DNA from: Rhodococcus sp. RD6.2
GTDB taxonomy: Bacteria > Actinomycetota > Actinomycetes > Mycobacteriales > Mycobacteriaceae
DNA: 64,000 bases
Assembly (NCBI RefSeq): GCF_001040705.1
Contig: NZ_CVQP01000011.1
Coordinates: 124,248 to 188,247, forward strand
Direction: 5' to 3'
The notes beneath the pieces are model-generated. The model was not told where the DNA came from, did not search any database, and saw nothing but the letters and a program-made list of their open reading frames with translations. Made by a program: the position numbers and the translations under genes. Of the stretch, positions 18,517 to 27,900 are shown piece by piece; within the stretch, counting starts at the first letter, position 1, and every line of letters starts with the position of its first letter.

Positions 18517-19758
18517 ATGACTCTGTCCCGCGTTGCGATCGCCGGCGCGGTGGTGCTCGGCGTGATCGCCGGTGCGCCACTCGCGGCTGCACAGCCTGTT
18601 TCGGTCACGCCCCTGAACAGCCCGCCGAAGACACCGGTTCAGCCGACGCCGCTGCCAACCGTTACGGAGCAGCCCACGGCTACCCCCTCCGCCGACCTGC
18701 CCGGGCTCGTGCAGCCCGCACCGGTCGCCGATCCCGTGCCGGCAACCGGCACTACGTCGACGGCTGCCGCGACGACCACCCCGGCGTCGACCACGACTGC
18801 CGCACCGGCGCCCGCCTCGACTGCCCCTTCTGCTGCCACACCGGCATCGACTTCCACTGCTGCACCGGCTTCGACCACGACTGCTGCGCCTGCATCGACC
18901 GCCGCAGCTGCACCCGCGGCTCCGCAGGCCTGCGCGCCCTGGACCGTCAGCACCGTTGCGAGCGGTTTCGGCGTCCTGGAGAACCTCGCGTTCGACGGCG
19001 ACGGCACGCTGTTGCTCTCGGAGACCGTCCCCTTCGGGGACGGCGCGATCCGCACGCTGACCCCGGCGGGTGAGAAGGGCACGCTCGTGTCCGATGTCGC
19101 GTCGCCCGGCGGCATCATCGTCGACGGCGACCGGGTGCTGTTCACCACCGGCAACAACGTGATGGCGGGCCTGTGGGGGAGCACCAACGGCACCGTCGAG
19201 TCGGTCGACCGTGACGGGGAGAACCGGACGACGATCACCGAGGGCCTCACCATGCCCAACGGTCTCGCGAAGCTCGACAACGGTGACCTCCTGGTCACGC
19301 ACGCGTTCGGCGACGAGCCCGGACTGAGCCGCATCCCGGCGCTGCATCCGTCGGCACCGACGAAGGTGCGCACCGACATCGGTTCCGCCAACGGACTCTT
19401 CAGCACGGCCACCCAGGTCTACGTCGGCAACACCGTGGAGCGGTCCACCGAGGTGCACGTCCTCGACCCCGCCGACCTGACCGCTGAAGGCACCACCCTC
19501 ACCCTGCCCGGAAGCGGCGCCACGAACGCGGGCGACGACTTGGTCGTCGACTCCGACGGACGCGTGTACATGGCACTGAACGGAGCGGGCAAGGTCGTCC
19601 GCGTCGACCCGGCCACCGGCGACAGCTGCGAGCTCGCAACCGATCTTCCCCTCACGTCGTCGGTTCGATTCGGTTCCGGCACCGGCTGGGACGCGACGTC
19701 GCTGTACACGACGAGCTTCGACGGCAGCGTGCACCGGCTGACGCCGCCGACGAACTGA
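18517..19758 (+). CDS. Secreted SMP-30/gluconolactonase-like beta-propeller protein with Thr/Ala-rich linker
   Basis: This 413-residue protein has an N-terminal signal peptide (residues 1-26, ending in AAAQP). A low-complexity linker of about 110 residues is rich in Pro, Thr, Ala and Ser (repeats of the type ASTTTAAP). A six-bladed propeller domain follows, with SMP-30/gluconolactonase/LRE-like motifs (NGLAKLDNGDLLVTHAFG, GDDLVVDSDGRVYMALNGAG). The linker is a likely O-mannosylation and wall-spanning segment, as in other actinobacterial exported proteins. Two Cys residues flank the propeller. The substrate is unknown; lactone hydrolysis is only the general family activity. It starts 13 bases after osmC and is followed closely by acyP. 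Confidence 0.8.
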   Translation: MTLSRVAIAGAVVLGVIAGAPLAAAQPVSVTPLNSPPKTPVQPTPLPTVTEQPTATPSADLPGLVQPAPVADPVPATGTTSTAAATTTPASTTTAAPAPASTAPSAATPASTSTAAPASTTTAAPASTAAAAPAAPQACAPWTVSTVASGFGVLENLAFDGDGTLLLSETVPFGDGAIRTLTPAGEKGTLVSDVASPGGIIVDGDRVLFTTGNNVMAGLWGSTNGTVESVDRDGENRTTITEGLTMPNGLAKLDNGDLLVTHAFGDEPGLSRIPALHPSAPTKVRTDIGSANGLFSTATQVYVGNTVERSTEVHVLDPADLTAEGTTLTLPGSGATNAGDDLVVDSDGRVYMALNGAGKVVRVDPATGDSCELATDLPLTSSVRFGSGTGWDATSLYTTSFDGSVHRLTPPTN

Positions 19759-19768
19759 GGTTCCGCGC

Positions 19769-20047
19769 GTGACCGATCGGGTCCGTCTCACCGCCTGGGT
19801 GCACGGCAGCGTGCAGGGGGTGGGTTTTCGCTGGTGGACTCGTTCGCGCGCACTGGAACTCGGTCTCGTCGGACATGCCACCAACCGGCCCGACGGACGC
19901 GTGCTCGTGATCGCCGAAGGCCCGCGCCCCGACTGTGAACGGCTGCTCGACCTCCTGAGGTCCGGTACGACGCCGGGCGTCGTCGACCTAGTGGTCGAGA
20001 GCTGGTCGGGCGCGGTGGGCGGGCTGGTCGGGTTCGTCGAGCGTTGA
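19769..20047 (+). CDS. acyP: Acylphosphatase
   Basis: This 92-residue cytoplasmic enzyme hydrolyses acyl phosphates. The signature GSVQGVGFRWW places the catalytic Arg at position 21, and the catalytic Asn is residue 39 in ATNRPDGRV. Both key residues are present. The start is a GTG at 19769. In M. tuberculosis acyP is directly next to smc; here the yjf-like cluster, a permease and a VOC protein separate the two. Confidence 0.95.
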   Translation: MTDRVRLTAWVHGSVQGVGFRWWTRSRALELGLVGHATNRPDGRVLVIAEGPRPDCERLLDLLRSGTTPGVVDLVVESWSGAVGGLVGFVER

Positions 20048-20066
20048 CACTCTCTTTCGCGAACCT

Positions 20067-20121
20067 CCACTCGGGGCGAGTGGGGGTGGATGGTGCCGCG
20101 CGGCACGCGGTGACCTAGGGT
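20067..20121 (+). promoter_or_regulatory. Promoter region of the yjf-like cluster with operator-like palindrome
   Basis: Three elements lie in order. A 7-bp hairpin (CCACTCG/CGAGTGG, 20067-20083) may terminate acyP. A perfect 14-base palindrome GTGCCGCGCGGCAC spans 20093-20106. A TAGGGT hexamer spans 20116-20121 with the TANNNT pattern of an actinobacterial -10 box. The palindrome covers roughly the spacer and -35 area, a position where a repressor would block transcription. This is inference from layout. Confidence 0.4.
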
Positions 20122-20156
20122 CTGGTCCGATGTCGACACAGGAGGGGGTGGGTTCG

Positions 20157-20747
20157 ATGGGGCCCGAGGAACAGCACCCAGGTGCCGAAGGTGGGAACGA
20201 CGCGGGCGGCGACGACTCCGGTTCGGGTGCACAGCAGCCCGGTCGGATCCGCCGCCAGGAGCCCGGCGTGACCACGCCGCGCCCGCCCACTGTCGGCGAG
20301 GCCCGCGCCCGTGACAAGGCCCGCAAGGCCCGCGCGGAGCAGGCCCTCCTCGAGGCCGAACAGGCAGCCAAGGAAGAGGCGAAGCGCAAGACGCGGCGCA
20401 GGGCGATGATCGGAACCGTCGCCGTCGTCGGCGTGGTCGGGCTCGTCGCACTCGGCTACACCGTGCTGTCCTCGGACGAGGTGCGTGCGACCTGCATCGA
20501 CCCGGAAACCGAGGTCGTGGTCGACGACTCGTACTGCTCCAGTGGATCTCCCAGCGGCGGCGGCATGTTCATCTACGCCGGCTCGTCGTACCGCTACTAC
20601 TACGGCGGCAACGCCGGTGCGGTCGGCACCAAGGTCTCGGGCGGCACCATCGTCACCCCCAAGGGCGCCACCATCACCACGAAGTCGGGCACCACGATTC
20701 AGCGCGGCGGCTTCGGCAGCAAGTTCTCCGGAAGCACGGGTTCCTGA
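20157..20747 (+). CDS. Single-span membrane protein with Gly/Ser/Tyr-rich extracytoplasmic tail
   Basis: This 196-residue protein of unknown function has a disordered N-terminus, a charged Ala/Lys/Glu/Arg coiled-coil stretch (residues ~45-82) and one membrane helix (83-104). The tail holds Cys113 and Cys127 followed by a Gly/Ser/Tyr-rich low-complexity region (SSYRYYYGG, then SGGT and GFGSKFSGSTGS). The ATG at 20157 has a strong AGGAGGGGG ribosome-binding site eight bases upstream; an ATG at 20130 would have almost no leader. The next gene begins one base after the stop and encodes an ATP-grasp amidoligase. In enterobacteria the equivalent slot is held by YjfM/YgiB, small proteins suspected to be partners or substrates of YjfC/YgiC. 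That role here is inference. Confidence 0.75.
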   Translation: MGPEEQHPGAEGGNDAGGDDSGSGAQQPGRIRRQEPGVTTPRPPTVGEARARDKARKARAEQALLEAEQAAKEEAKRKTRRRAMIGTVAVVGVVGLVALGYTVLSSDEVRATCIDPETEVVVDDSYCSSGSPSGGGMFIYAGSSYRYYYGGNAGAVGTKVSGGTIVTPKGATITTKSGTTIQRGGFGSKFSGSTGS

Positions 20748-20748
20748 C

Positions 20749-21915
20749 ATGCGGAGAATTCGACAGCAGCCCCGGCCGGGTTGGCAGCAGACGGTGGCGA
20801 GCCAGGGCATGGTCTTCGGGACCCCGGCGCGCATGGCGGACGGCAGCGACCGGCCCTACTGGGACGAGTCCGTTCACTACGAGTTCGACATGGACGAGAT
20901 CCTCGCGCTCGAAGCCGATGTCGAGTTGCTGCACTCGATGTGCCTGAACGCGGTGGAGCACGTCGTCCTCACCGAGCGCTACCGCGACTTCGGGTTGCCG
21001 GAGTGGACGTGGGAGCCGATCGCGCGGTCGTGGCAGCGGGGCGATCCGCACGTCTACGGCCGTTTCGACCTGCGTTACGACGCGCGGCGGCCCGCGAAGC
21101 TGCTCGAGTACAACGCCGACACACCCACCACCCTGCTCGAGGCGTCGATCCTGCAGTGGCACTGGTTGACCGACACCCATCCCGGTGACGACCAGTGGAA
21201 CTCGCTGCACGAGAAGCTCGTCGAACGCTGGGCGCACATCCGCTCGCAGCTGCCCGGCAGCGAGCTGCACCTGTCGTGGTCGAGCGCCGACCTCAGCGGC
21301 GAGGACAACGTCACCGTCGCCTACATGCAGGAATGCGCTGCCGAGGCGGGATTCGACACTGTTGCCCTGGCGATCGAGGAGATCGGATTCGACGCCGATC
21401 TGCACCGGTTCGTGGATCTCGAGGAAGCTCCCATCTCGTCGCTGTTCAAGCTGTACCCGTGGGAGTGGATCCTCGACGACGACTTCGGTAGGCGCGCACT
21501 GGAACTGCTCCCCGAGACGCTCTGGATCGAACCGCTGTGGAAGGCGATCCTGAGCAACAAGGCGATTCTCGCGGTGCTGTGGGAGATGTATCCCGGCCAC
21601 CCGAACCTGCTCCCCGCGTACATCGACGACCCGCACGAGCTGACCGAGTACGTGCGCAAACCGAAGCTCGGACGCGAGGGGGCGAACGTCTCGATCGTCG
21701 GCGCGGGCATGGACACCGCGACCGGTGGCATCTACGGCGAGGAGGGGTTCGTGTACCAACTCCTCGACCCGCTCCCCGAATTCGACGGCATGCGACCCGC
21801 GCTCGGTGCGTGGATCGTCGGTGACGAGGCGGCGGGCCTCGGTATCCGGGAAACCGCAGGGCTGGTCACCGACAACGGCGCCGCCTTCGTTCCGCACCGT
21901 ATTCCCCAGTCCTGA
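20749..21915 (+). CDS. Glutathionylspermidine synthase-like ATP-grasp protein (YgiC/YjfC family)
   Basis: This 388-residue protein matches the C-terminal ATP-grasp amidoligase of bifunctional glutathionylspermidine synthase and the stand-alone E. coli YgiC and YjfC proteins (about 386 residues). Visible motifs include GWQQTVASQGM near the start, LEYNADTPTTLLEAS, the nucleotide-binding LGREGANVSIV region, and GAWIVGDEAAGLGIRE near the end. The amidase half of the bifunctional enzyme is absent. Actinobacteria of this group make neither glutathione nor typically glutathionylspermidine, so the acceptor is probably something else, possibly a protein or peptide amine. Flanked by the tailed membrane protein and by DUF350, it forms a conserved-looking three-gene unit. 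The activity is unproven even in E. coli as far as I know. Confidence 0.88.
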   Translation: MRRIRQQPRPGWQQTVASQGMVFGTPARMADGSDRPYWDESVHYEFDMDEILALEADVELLHSMCLNAVEHVVLTERYRDFGLPEWTWEPIARSWQRGDPHVYGRFDLRYDARRPAKLLEYNADTPTTLLEASILQWHWLTDTHPGDDQWNSLHEKLVERWAHIRSQLPGSELHLSWSSADLSGEDNVTVAYMQECAAEAGFDTVALAIEEIGFDADLHRFVDLEEAPISSLFKLYPWEWILDDDFGRRALELLPETLWIEPLWKAILSNKAILAVLWEMYPGHPNLLPAYIDDPHELTEYVRKPKLGREGANVSIVGAGMDTATGGIYGEEGFVYQLLDPLPEFDGMRPALGAWIVGDEAAGLGIRETAGLVTDNGAAFVPHRIPQS

Positions 21916-21955
21916 CGGCCAGTCCCCATCGTTTCGAACGAACGGAGCAACACCC

Positions 21956-22411
21956 ATGACGACTGAGGTCGTAGCCCTCGCCAGCGACTACTGGTCCACC
22001 CTCGGTCGGGGAGTGTCCGCGATCGTGCTGTACGCGATCCTCGGCCTCGCGCTGATGGTCCTCGGTTTCTTCGCGATCGACTGGACCACTCCCGGCAAGC
22101 TGCGGGCACTTGTGCGGGCCGGGAAGCCGAACGCCGCGGTCGTCACGGCGTCCGGCATGGTCAGCATGGCCCTGATTGTGGTGCTGGCGATCTACGCGTC
22201 GTCCGGCCGCCTCGTCGAAGGCCTGATCTACAGCGCCGTCTACGGTCTCGTCGGCATTGCCGCGCAGGTGATCTCGGTGCGTCTGATCGAACTGGTCACC
22301 GCCATCGACATCGGCGAAGTCCTGTCCCGCGACAAGTTCACCCCCGACGTTCTCGTCGTCGCCGCCGCGCACCTCGCACTCGGACTGGTCGTCGCGGTAG
22401 CGATCCTGTAA
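21956..22411 (+). CDS. DUF350 (YjfL-like) membrane protein
   Basis: This 151-residue integral membrane protein has four predicted helices in two internally similar pairs, typical of the DUF350/UPF0719 family. Examples are AIVLYAILGLALMVLGFFAIDW and AAVVTASGMVSMALIVVLAIY, with corresponding helices in the second half. The function of the family is unknown. In enterobacteria YjfL lies with YjfC and YjfM, as DUF350 lies here with the ATP-grasp and tailed membrane protein genes. The ATG at 21956 has CGGAG upstream. The final codons form the left arm of a perfect bidirectional terminator hairpin, an unusually compact gene end. Confidence 0.88.
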   Translation: MTTEVVALASDYWSTLGRGVSAIVLYAILGLALMVLGFFAIDWTTPGKLRALVRAGKPNAAVVTASGMVSMALIVVLAIYASSGRLVEGLIYSAVYGLVGIAAQVISVRLIELVTAIDIGEVLSRDKFTPDVLVVAAAHLALGLVVAVAIL

Positions 22412-22431
22412 TCCGGGATCGCTACCGCGAC
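22391..22431. terminator. Bidirectional terminator overlapping two convergent stop codons
   Basis: GTCGCGGTAGCGATCC at 22391-22406 pairs perfectly with 22416-22431 (16-bp stem, nine-base loop TGTAATCCG). The arms are the last codons of the DUF350 gene (stop TAA at 22409-22411) and of the convergent permease (stop TAG at 22422-22424). There is no long T-run, as is common in high-GC actinobacteria. Confidence 0.8.
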
Positions 22432-24005
22432 CCCACGACCTCCTGGATCGTGTCGGCGTCGGGGAGTCCGCGCGGGACGGTGTCGCCGTCGAAGAACGCG
22501 GGCTCCCGGCGCTGCCACCACCACATCAGCGGAAGGCCGGCGAGCATCGATCCGACGCCGAGCAGGAACACGCCGCCCACCTGCCAGTGCGGTGCGAACG
22601 GCAGCGTCCAGTACGTCTCGCCGTAGTCCGCGGCGAACGACGTCACCGCGGTCCACCCGGCCGCGAACAGCAGCATCACGCCGCCGACCGCGGGCAGGAT
22701 CACGCGCAGCCACAACGCCCGCGCACCCTGACGCACCGAGTCACGGAACAGCCAGGCGCACGCGACACCGGTCATGCCGTAGTAGAACCCGACGGCGATT
22801 CCGATCGCGGCGACCGAGTCGTAGATCAGGTCGCCCGCGGCGATGAAGTTGAACGCGATGTACAGCGCCGCCGACACCCCGCCCATCGCGAGCGTCGACA
22901 CCGTCGGGGTGAGGTATCGGGGGTGCACCGTCGCGAACGACGCGGGCAGCGCCTTGAACACGCCCATCGACAGGGTCGTGCGGGCGGTCGGCAGGATGGT
23001 GGTCTGCGTCGACGCGACCGCCGACGTGAGGATCATCAGCAGCAGGACGTGCACGAGCAGCACGCCGATCGGGCCCTCTCCGAACACGGCAGTGCCGAGC
23101 GCGGCGAAGAAGTCGTCGAAGTGTTCCGGATTCGCCAGGCCGGAGCCCTCCTCGCTGACACCGGCGAACGACTGCGCCGCCACGGTCACCAGGACGTACA
23201 GCGACACGAGGACGATGGTCGAGATCACCGCGGACTTGCCCGGGGTACGGCGCGAATCCACGGTTTCCTCGTTGACGGAGACCACGGAGTCCCAGCCCCA
23301 GTAGATGAAGACCATCAGCAGGATCGCGTTGACGAAGGTCGAGAACGAACCGATCTCGAACGGGTTGAACCAACTCCACTCCGGCGTCAACGCCGCGTCA
23401 CCCGCCCGGCCCAACCACACCCGCACCAACGCGACCACCGCGAACACCACCAGTGCCACGAATTCGACGGTGAGCAGAACCGACTGGATCCGCGCGGACA
23501 GTTCGATACCGCGGAAGCAGAGCCACGTCATCATCACCATGAACGCGACGCCGAGCGTCAGGACGGCGATGTGCGTCGGATCGTGGCCGATTCCGTCGGC
23601 ACCGAACAGCAGGAACGTGTACTGGCCTGCGACCTGCGCCATGCTCGCCATCACCAGGACGTCCGCGACCACGATCGCCCAGCCGCTCATCCAGCCCCAC
23701 GCAGGTCCGAACGCTCGGGCCGCCCAGACGAAGGTCGTTCCGCAGTCCGGGTCGACCCGATTGAGTTGCTGATAGCCGAAGGCGGCGAACAGGATCGGGA
23801 TGAATGCCAGCAGTGCGATCACCGGTGCCTGCAGGCCGACCGCTGCCACCACCAGGCCGAGGGTCGCGGCGATGCTGTACGCCGGGCCCGCCGACGCGAC
23901 ACCGATCACGACACTCGAGGTCAGGGTCAGCGCTCCCGACCTCAGTCCTTTCTCGGGGACGCCGGTCGCCGTACGTTCTGCGGTCGTCGCCGCCTCATCG
24001 ATCAC
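22422..24005 (-). CDS. APC-superfamily amino acid permease
   Basis: This transporter of about 527 residues has twelve predicted membrane helices. The N-terminal APC hallmark is present (LTLTSSVVIGVASAGPAYSIAATLG), as are TFVWAARAFGPAWGWMSGW and NEETVDSRRTPGKSAVIS, which resemble the GABA/polyamine/choline-type permeases of actinobacteria. The substrate is not determinable; amino acids or amines are likely. The GTG at 24005 (VIDEAATT) is my preferred start; a GTG at 24071 would add a Trp/Arg-rich leader. It is convergent with the DUF350 gene and divergent from the VOC gene. A polyamine substrate would be interesting given the neighbouring ATP-grasp gene, but nothing in the sequence shows it. 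Confidence 0.88.
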   Translation of the reverse strand: MIDEAATTAERTATGVPEKGLRSGALTLTSSVVIGVASAGPAYSIAATLGLVVAAVGLQAPVIALLAFIPILFAAFGYQQLNRVDPDCGTTFVWAARAFGPAWGWMSGWAIVVADVLVMASMAQVAGQYTFLLFGADGIGHDPTHIAVLTLGVAFMVMMTWLCFRGIELSARIQSVLLTVEFVALVVFAVVALVRVWLGRAGDAALTPEWSWFNPFEIGSFSTFVNAILLMVFIYWGWDSVVSVNEETVDSRRTPGKSAVISTIVLVSLYVLVTVAAQSFAGVSEEGSGLANPEHFDDFFAALGTAVFGEGPIGVLLVHVLLLMILTSAVASTQTTILPTARTTLSMGVFKALPASFATVHPRYLTPTVSTLAMGGVSAALYIAFNFIAAGDLIYDSVAAIGIAVGFYYGMTGVACAWLFRDSVRQGARALWLRVILPAVGGVMLLFAAGWTAVTSFAADYGETYWTLPFAPHWQVGGVFLLGVGSMLAGLPLMWWWQRREPAFFDGDTVPRGLPDADTIQEVVGSR

Positions 24006-24136
24006 CGGCGGGATGATAGTCGGTCGCGACTGGCGGTCTCGCCACGGTTGGAGGAGGCTGAGACCGTCCACCGGCTGCCGTCACGGCCCGGAGCAGCCAT
24101 GTCGCAATCCTTCGAGTCGCGATCGAGGAGCAGGCT

Positions 24137-24916
24137 ATGACCACCGTCACCGCGAACCAACCGCTCGGCACCCCCACCTGGATAGACCTGGGCATCCCCG
24201 ACCTGGAGCTGGCGATGTCGTTCTACGGATCGGTGTTCGGTTGGGAGTTCGACGTCGGACCCGAAGAGTTCGGCCGCTACACGATGTGTCTGCTCCGTGG
24301 AAAGAAGGTGGCGGCGCTGATGCCCGTCGATGCGGAGACGTCGACGGCGTACTGGTGGAACGTCTATCTCGCCACCGACGACGTCGACGACACCACCGCC
24401 AAGTGCCGCGCACTCGGCGCCGAACCGCTCGCCGAGCCGATGCAGATCGCCGACCAGGGGTCGATGTCGATCCTGCGCGACCCGTCCGGTGCCCAGTTCG
24501 GGCTGTGGCAGGGCGCCGCCCACGTCGGCTGCGAACTGGTCAACGAACCCGGTGCCCTGCTGCGCAACGACCTCGTCACGACCGATCCCGTCGCCGCCCG
24601 CAGCTTCTACTCGACCGTCTTCGGGTTCACCCTCGACGGCAACGACGAGTTGCCGGGTGTCGACTTCACCTTCCTGCGCAGGCCGGACGGCCACGAGGTG
24701 GGGGGCATCATCGGTGACCCGCAGGTCGCCGCGTCCTCGTGGGGAACGCTGTTCCAGGTCGAGGACGCCGACCGCGCCGTCGCCGCGGCTCGCGGAGCCG
24801 GCGGCACCGCGGAGGACGCCACGAACATGAAGTACGGGCGGACCGCGGAGATCACCGACCCGTTCGGCGCGACGTTCACGGTCGGCGCGCCGCTGCCGGG
24901 GGTTCAGGAGGCGTAG
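24137..24916 (+). CDS. VOC (glyoxalase/bleomycin-resistance fold) protein, two-domain
   Basis: This 259-residue cytoplasmic protein is made of two tandem vicinal-oxygen-chelate modules (residues ~10-125 and ~140-250). Each has the pattern of a paired beta-alpha-beta-beta-beta unit: PDLELAMSFYGSVFGWEF, and later DPVAARSFYSTVFGFTL. The layout resembles mycobacterial CFP32-type proteins. Metal ligands are not conserved clearly enough for me to assign an enzymatic reaction. The ATG at 24137 follows a GAGGAG element. It lies just upstream of smc but is probably a separate unit, since smc has its own -10 element. Confidence 0.88.
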   Translation: MTTVTANQPLGTPTWIDLGIPDLELAMSFYGSVFGWEFDVGPEEFGRYTMCLLRGKKVAALMPVDAETSTAYWWNVYLATDDVDDTTAKCRALGAEPLAEPMQIADQGSMSILRDPSGAQFGLWQGAAHVGCELVNEPGALLRNDLVTTDPVAARSFYSTVFGFTLDGNDELPGVDFTFLRRPDGHEVGGIIGDPQVAASSWGTLFQVEDADRAVAAARGAGGTAEDATNMKYGRTAEITDPFGATFTVGAPLPGVQEA

Positions 24917-24955
24917 CGCGCGACCGCAATCGCGGGATCCGTCGGTGCGGTGCCG

Positions 24956-24961
24956 TAATCT
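24956..24961 (+). promoter_or_regulatory. Candidate leaderless -10 element of smc
   Basis: TAATCT lies eight bases before the smc GTG at 24970, and no Shine-Dalgarno sequence is visible. This spacing fits a leaderless actinobacterial transcript starting at or within two bases of the start codon. Confidence 0.45.
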
Positions 24962-24969
24962 AAGCCGCT

Positions 24970-27900
24970 GTGCACCTCAAGAGTCTGACGCTGAAGGGAT
25001 TCAAGTCCTTTGCCTCCGCGACGACTCTGCGGTTCGAACCCGGCATCACCTGCGTCGTCGGGCCCAACGGGTCCGGGAAGTCGAACATCCTCGACGCGCT
25101 GACCTGGGTGATGGGTGAGCAGGGCGCGAAGGCGCTGCGCGGCGGCAAGATGGAGGACGTCATCTTCGCCGGCACCGCGGGCCGCGCCGCGCTGGGGCGT
25201 GCCGAGGTCACCCTGACGATCGACAACACCGACGGCGCCCTGCCGATCGAGTACTCCGAGGTGTCGATCACGCGTCGCATGTTCCGCGACGGTGCGGGCG
25301 AGTACGAGATCAACGGGACGTCGTGCCGGCTGATGGACGTGCAGGAGCTGCTGTCCGATTCGGGCATCGGCCGCGAGATGCACGTCATCGTGGGGCAGGG
25401 CAGGCTGTCCGCCATTCTCGAGTCCCGGCCGGAGGACCGCCGGGCGTTCATCGAGGAGGCCGCGGGCGTTCTCAAGCACCGCAAACGCAAGGAAAAGGCC
25501 GTCCGCAAGCTCGATTCGATGCAGGCGAACCTGGCGCGGCTGACGGACCTGACGACGGAACTGCGCCGCCAGCTGAAGCCGTTGGGCCGGCAGGCCGAGG
25601 TGGCGCGCCGCGCCGCGACCGTGCAGGCCGACCTGCGTGACGCCCGGCTGCGGCTCGCCGCCGACGATCTGGTGACGAAGCGGACCGAGCTCGCGACCCA
25701 GACCGAGAACGAAGCCGTCATCCGGGCCCAACAGGAACACGTGCAGGCCGAACTCGAGGCGGCCTCCGCGGAACTGGGCGCCCACGAGCAGGCCCTCGCC
25801 CGGCTGACACCGGGAGCCGAAGCGGCGGGGCAGACGTGGTTCCGGCTCTCCGCACTGGCCGAGCGGGTCGGTGCGACGGTGCGGATCGCCACCGAACGTG
25901 CGCGGCACCTCGACAGCGATCCGGTCGGTCAGCGGGGACAGGACCCCGACCAGCTCGAGGCCCAGGCCGACCGCGTCGCCGCCGAGGAACTGGAACTGCA
26001 GGAGGCCGTGGAGATCGCGCGCGCGACCCTCGACGCCGCCAAGGAAACGCTCACCGACTACGAGGAGGCCGCGTCCGCGGCGGAGCGCGCCCACCTCGCC
26101 GCGGTCCGGGCCGTCGCCGACCGCCGCGAGGGGCTCGCGCGCCTGTCCGGGCAGGTCGACACGCTGCGCACCCGCGCAGACTCCGTGGACGCCGAGGTGG
26201 CTCGGCTGACCCTCGCAATCGACGACGCCCGCGCGCGGGGCGATGCCGCACAGGCCGAGTTCGAGTCGGTGCAGGAGCGGATCGACGAACTCGACGCGGG
26301 CGAACTGGGTCTCGACTCCCACCACGAACGGTCCGTCGTCGCACTCGACGCCGCCAAGGCCCGGGTCACCGAACTGCAGGACGCGGAGCGGGCAGCAGGT
26401 CAGGAGGTCGCGTCGCTGCGGGCCCGCATCGACGCTCTCGCCATCGGACTGCAGCAGAAGGACGGTGCGGCGTGGTTGCTCGAGCACCGCTCCGAGGATG
26501 GACTCGCAGGGTCCCTCGCCGCCCGGCTGAGTGTCACCGCGGGATACGAGGCGGCCATCGCCGCCGCGCTCGGACCGGCGGCCGAGGCCGTCGCGGCCGA
26601 GTCCCTCGCCGACGCCCGGGCCGCGGTCTCCGCGTTGGGGCAGGCCGACGCCGGACGGGCCGCGGTCGTCGTGTCGGGTGCACCGGTTGCGGAACCGCCG
26701 AGCGGGTACACCCTGCCGTCGGGTGCACGTCCTGCGCTCGACGTCATCACCTTCCCCGACTCCATGCGGGGCGCACTGGTCGCGCTGCTCGGCACGATCG
26801 CCGTCGTCGACGATCTCGATGTTGCGGCGGAAATCGTTGCGGCGCAACCGCAGTGGCGTGCCGTGACGCGAACCGGCGACCTCGCGGGCAACGGCTGGGT
26901 GATCGGCGGGTCCGACCGCAAACCGTCGACACTCGAGGTGCAATCCGCGATCGAGCAGTCCACGGTCGCGCTCGCCGACGCGGAACGACGGTCCGAAGAC
27001 CTCACTGCAGCGCTGTCCGGGGCACTCGCCGAACGCGAGGACCGTGCGGAGACGGCCGAGCACGCCCTCGCCGCCCTGCACGAATCGGACGCGGCGATGT
27101 CCGCGATCTACGAGCAGCTCGGCCGTCTCGGGCAGGTCGCGCGGGCGGCGCACGCCGAATCCGACCGGCTCGCCGCGCAACGCACCGCCGCGGAAACCGG
27201 TCGTGAGGAGTCGATCACCGCGCTGCGTGAACTCGAGGAGCGCCTTTCCCTCGCGCAGAACGAGCAATCCGGTGTCGCGACCGACTCCGGAACCGACAGC
27301 GCCGAACGCGAAGCCGCCGCGGCGGCCCTCGCCGAAGCGCGCGCCGTCGAGGTGGAGTCGCGGCTGACCCTGCGCACCGCGGAGGAACGTGCCGACTCGG
27401 TGCGTGGCAAGGCCGACTCGCTGCGCCGCGCCGCTCACGCCGAGCGGGAGGCCCGCGCCCGCGCCGAACGCGCACTCGCCGCCCGCAAGAACGCCGCCGC
27501 GGTCGCCGCCGCCGTCGCGGAATCGGGTGCGAAGGTCGCCGCGCACCTCGACACCGTCGTCGCCGCGGCACTCGCGCATCGCGACGAACTGACCCGGCAC
27601 CGCACCGAACGCACCCAGCAGGTCGAGACGGTCAAGGAACGGGTCCGCCAGTACACCGGGCAGCTCGCGTCGCTGACCGATGCCGTGCACCGCGACGAGG
27701 TCGCCCGCGCCCAGGCCGCGACCCGCATCGAGCAGCTCGAGGCCGTGATCTTGGAGCAGCACGGCATGGCCCTCGACGACTTGATCGCCGAGTACGGGCC
27801 GGATGTCCCGTTGCCGCCGTCCGAACTCGAGCTCGCCGAGTACGAGCAGGCACGCGAGCGCGGCGACACCGTCGTCGCGCCCACCGCCATGCTCTACGAC

